The notes below the pieces were generated by a model. The model was given only the letters and a program-made list of their open reading frames with translations, ran no database searches and was not told where the DNA came from. A program made the translations under genes and the position numbers. A stretch of 7,037 nucleotides of DNA from Planctomycetales bacterium (GTDB lineage: Bacteria; Planctomycetota; SBBH01), in NCBI GenBank assembly GCA_005239795.1, contig SBBH01000018.1, positions 1 to 7,037 on the forward strand, read 5' to 3'. Shown in pieces: positions 5,753-7,037 of the stretch (positions within the stretch are counted from its first letter, which is position 1; each line of letters begins with the position of its first letter).

Positions 5753-6756
5753 AGCGCTGCTCCCTCTAAGGTCCCGGCGGCGGCTTCCGTGACGATTTCA
5801 AAGCCCATGTCGCGGATCATCCGGAGGTCCTCGTTCGCCTCTTGGCCGCCTGTGGTGAGATACCCTTCCGTGAAGATCGAATTGGCCGGATAGAGCGCCA
5901 GAGGCTGGAGGGTCCTCAAATTCACCTCGCGCCCGCCGGCCGCGCGAATGTCCTTGGCAGGGTTGACGAACCGGAAGAGGCACAGGACCTTGAGACAGTA
6001 GAGCGGCGTCAGACGCATCCGGCCGGCCAAGGGAGTCCCCGGCCGCGGATCGAGAAAATTCACGGGGATCGAGTCGATTTCAAGCGCATGCGCGGCGAAG
6101 GCCAGGTCCACGACATCCGCGTCCGACTCCCCCATCCCGACGATCCCGCCGCAGCAGGTTTCCATCCCCGCCTCTCTAGCCAAGCGCAGCGTCTCGATGC
6201 GGTCGTCGTAGGTGTGTGTGGAGCAGATTTCCGGGAAGAATTTTCGGGAGGTTTCGAGGTTGTGGTTGAACCGGTCGACCCCCGCCTCGGCGAGCCGACG
6301 GGCCTTCTCCGGCGTCAACAACCCCAACGACGTGCAGATCCGGATCGGCGCCTCGCGTTTGATGCGCCGCACCGCTTCGCACACGGCGTCTAAGTCGCGA
6401 TCCGAGGGGCCCCGCGTCGCCGTCACAATGCAGAACTTCCAGGCGCCGCGGGCGCGGGCCTCCTTCGCCTGGGCCACCAGGTCATCGGCCGTCAAAAGCG
6501 GATAGCGGTCGATGGGGCTCTCGGCATGCGCCGATTGCGCGCAGAAGGCGCAGTCCTCCGGACAATGGCCGCTTTTGGCATTCGCCAGGATATGGATCTT
6601 GACGCGGTTCCCATGATGATGGAAGCGGACCCGGTAGGCGTCGGCAAGGATTTCAGGGACAGCGCTGTCGGGAGCCGCCAGGACCGCGAGCGCCTCTTCT
6701 CGCGAAGGGGGCGCTCCTGCGAGAACCTTGTCCGCCAGCGCTCGCCAGCCGGGCAT
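5749..6756 (-). CDS. bioB: Biotin synthase
   Basis: BioB is the radical-SAM enzyme that inserts sulfur into dethiobiotin in the last step of biotin synthesis. The 335-residue protein has the [4Fe-4S]/SAM motif CPEDCAFC (Cys65, Cys69, Cys72). Candidate [2Fe-2S] ligands that align with those of E. coli BioB are Cys109 in WKFCIVTATRG, Cys141 in RICTSLG, Cys201 in ETCCGGIVGMGE and Arg271 in DIRAAGGRE. FNHNLETS (163-170), IPVNFLDPRPGTPL (230-243) and IFTEGYLTTGG are also family signatures. A second cysteine, Cys202, follows Cys201 where many relatives have Ser. Length is normal. The ATG at 6756 is supported by a promoter whose -10 ends 8 nt upstream. Its TGA overlaps the GTG of the downstream dehydrogenase, implying translational coupling. 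No other bio gene is in the window. Confidence 0.97.
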   Translation of the reverse strand: MPGWRALADKVLAGAPPSREEALAVLAAPDSAVPEILADAYRVRFHHHGNRVKIHILANAKSGHCPEDCAFCAQSAHAESPIDRYPLLTADDLVAQAKEARARGAWKFCIVTATRGPSDRDLDAVCEAVRRIKREAPIRICTSLGLLTPEKARRLAEAGVDRFNHNLETSRKFFPEICSTHTYDDRIETLRLAREAGMETCCGGIVGMGESDADVVDLAFAAHALEIDSIPVNFLDPRPGTPLAGRMRLTPLYCLKVLCLFRFVNPAKDIRAAGGREVNLRTLQPLALYPANSIFTEGYLTTGGQEANEDLRMIRDMGFEIVTEAAAGTLEGAAL

Positions 6757-6764
6757 CGGCCAGG

Positions 6765-6793
6765 GTTATACCTGATACAAAAACGCCTGTCAC
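6765..6793 (-). promoter_or_regulatory. Predicted bioB promoter (leaderless)
   Basis: On the minus strand GTGACA (6793-6788, 5 of 6 matches to TTGACA) and TATAAC (6770-6765, 5 of 6 matches to TATAAT) are separated by exactly 17 nt. The -10 ends 8 nt before the bioB ATG, so the transcript should begin at the start codon or one base before it. No Shine-Dalgarno sequence is present. This is the best-formed promoter in the window and probably drives bioB, the dehydrogenase and possibly the genes beyond. No BirA- or BioR-type box is recognisable in it. Confidence 0.72.
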
Positions 6794-6794
6794 C

Positions 6795-6814
6795 CGCGAC
6801 CCGCACGGGCCGCG
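6795..6814. promoter_or_regulatory. GC-rich inverted repeat next to the bioB -35, possible operator
   Basis: CGCG (6795-6798) and CGCG (6811-6814) enclose CCC (6800-6802) and GGG (6807-6809) around a 4-nt loop, with one A/C mismatch. It ends 2 bp from the bioB -35 hexamer. It could be an operator for bioB or a 5' structure in a transcript of the divergent gene. The stem is short and GC-rich, so chance is possible. Confidence 0.25.
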
Positions 6815-6864
6815 AGAAAAACCCTCAACCTCCGGCGCCCCTCCTGCCGATGAAAAAAGCGTCA

Positions 6865-6890
6865 GGCGGGTGATGTCTGGGGGGCCCGCC
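6865..6890 (+). other. GC-rich stem-loop upstream of the secreted-protein gene
   Basis: GGCGGG (6865-6870) pairs with CCCGCC (6885-6890) across a 14-nt loop, 47 nt before the GTG start. It would lie in the 5' untranslated region if transcription starts upstream. No known riboswitch was recognised around it. In a GC-rich region such a stem can arise by chance. Confidence 0.25.
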
Positions 6891-6937
6891 CGATGAAATC
6901 CCTCTCCCCCTCTGGTCTTGGAAGGACGGAGGTTCCT

Positions 6938-7037
6938 GTGAAGATCAAAGCAAAAACTGTTTCTCTTTTTACAGCGGCGGCTCTCGCGGCACCGAGCCTG
7001 TTCGCCGGCAACATCTTCCTCCAGACGTTGGCGGACC
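6938..7037 (+). CDS. Putative secreted protein, N-terminal fragment (33 residues)
   Basis: An open frame begins with GTG at 6938 and runs off the window. GGAGG (6928-6932) lies 5 nt upstream, an ideal ribosome binding site. The product begins MKIKAKTVSLFTAAALAAPS, a Sec-type signal peptide: three early lysines, a hydrophobic core (about 7-20) and a likely cleavage after Ala in SLFA-GN (near residues 22-23). The protein is therefore probably exported to the periplasm or beyond. The mature part seen (GNIFLQTLAD) is too short to place in a family. An in-frame ATG at 6893 would add 15 residues but lacks a ribosome binding site and would give an unusually long signal peptide, so GTG is preferred. 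It is transcribed divergently from bioB. Function unknown. Confidence 0.68.
   Translation, partial: MKIKAKTVSLFTAAALAAPSLFAGNIFLQTLAD

Noticed and set aside
5153..5893. 246-codon plus-strand open frame
   Set aside because: It is antisense to the dehydrogenase and the bioB 3' end, both firmly identified, and its product looks like GC-rich out-of-frame translation.
6757..6793. BirA or BioR operator at bioB
   Set aside because: The bases around the promoter do not contain paired half-sites resembling either regulator's known box; the short TATA similarity is the -10 itself.

Overview
The window is about 7 kb of high-GC bacterial chromosome with closely packed genes, mostly on the minus strand. 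It holds housekeeping metabolism (accA, bioB, a leucine-dehydrogenase-type enzyme), signalling proteins (a membrane Ser/Thr kinase and a stand-alone receiver), a metallo-beta-lactamase-fold hydrolase and a small VOC-superfamily protein. The large PknB-type kinase, the mix of leaderless and Shine-Dalgarno starts, and the A/C-rich intergenic repeats suggest an uncultured Gram-negative-type lineage such as Planctomycetota or a neighbouring phylum. This placement is an inference with low confidence; no rRNA or other marker is present.

Layout. 1-508 (-): 5' half of accA, cut by the window edge. 509-581: an AT-rich island with the accA promoter and a weak stem-loop at the kinase stop. 575-2449 (-): Ser/Thr kinase with a C-terminal multi-helix membrane region. 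2450-2521: a 72-bp divergent promoter region. 2522-3073 (+): VOC protein resembling methylmalonyl-CoA epimerase but lacking key residues. Its last 28 codons come from a 79-bp palindromic element flanked by a 5-bp direct repeat. 3075-3097: a GC-rich hairpin between convergent genes. 3100-3981 (-): MBL-fold hydrolase. 3982-4145: gene-free, filled mainly by an A/C-rich imperfect inverted repeat of about 150 bp. 4146-4580 (-): receiver-only response regulator. 4655-5752 (-): leucine dehydrogenase family protein, GTG start, overlapping bioB by 4 nt. 5749-6756 (-): bioB. 6757-6937: divergent intergenic region with the bioB promoter. 6938-7037 (+): start of a putative secreted protein, cut by the window edge.

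How the genes may work together. bioB and the dehydrogenase are translationally coupled, and the receiver and MBL genes follow on the same strand, so bioB - dehydrogenase - receiver (- MBL) may be one transcript. The kinase and VOC genes diverge from back-to-back promoters. Branched-chain amino acid deamination, biotin synthesis, a biotin-dependent carboxylase subunit and a methylmalonyl-CoA-epimerase-like protein form a loose metabolic theme, but that link is speculative.

The two strongest unusual signals are: (i) four genes whose -10 hexamers lie only 7-10 nt before the start codon, predicting leaderless or near-leaderless mRNAs; and (ii) a MITE-like palindromic element inserted in frame at the 3' end of the VOC gene, whose removal would leave a 155-residue protein ending at the same TGA. 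No complete new defence or mobile system is visible.
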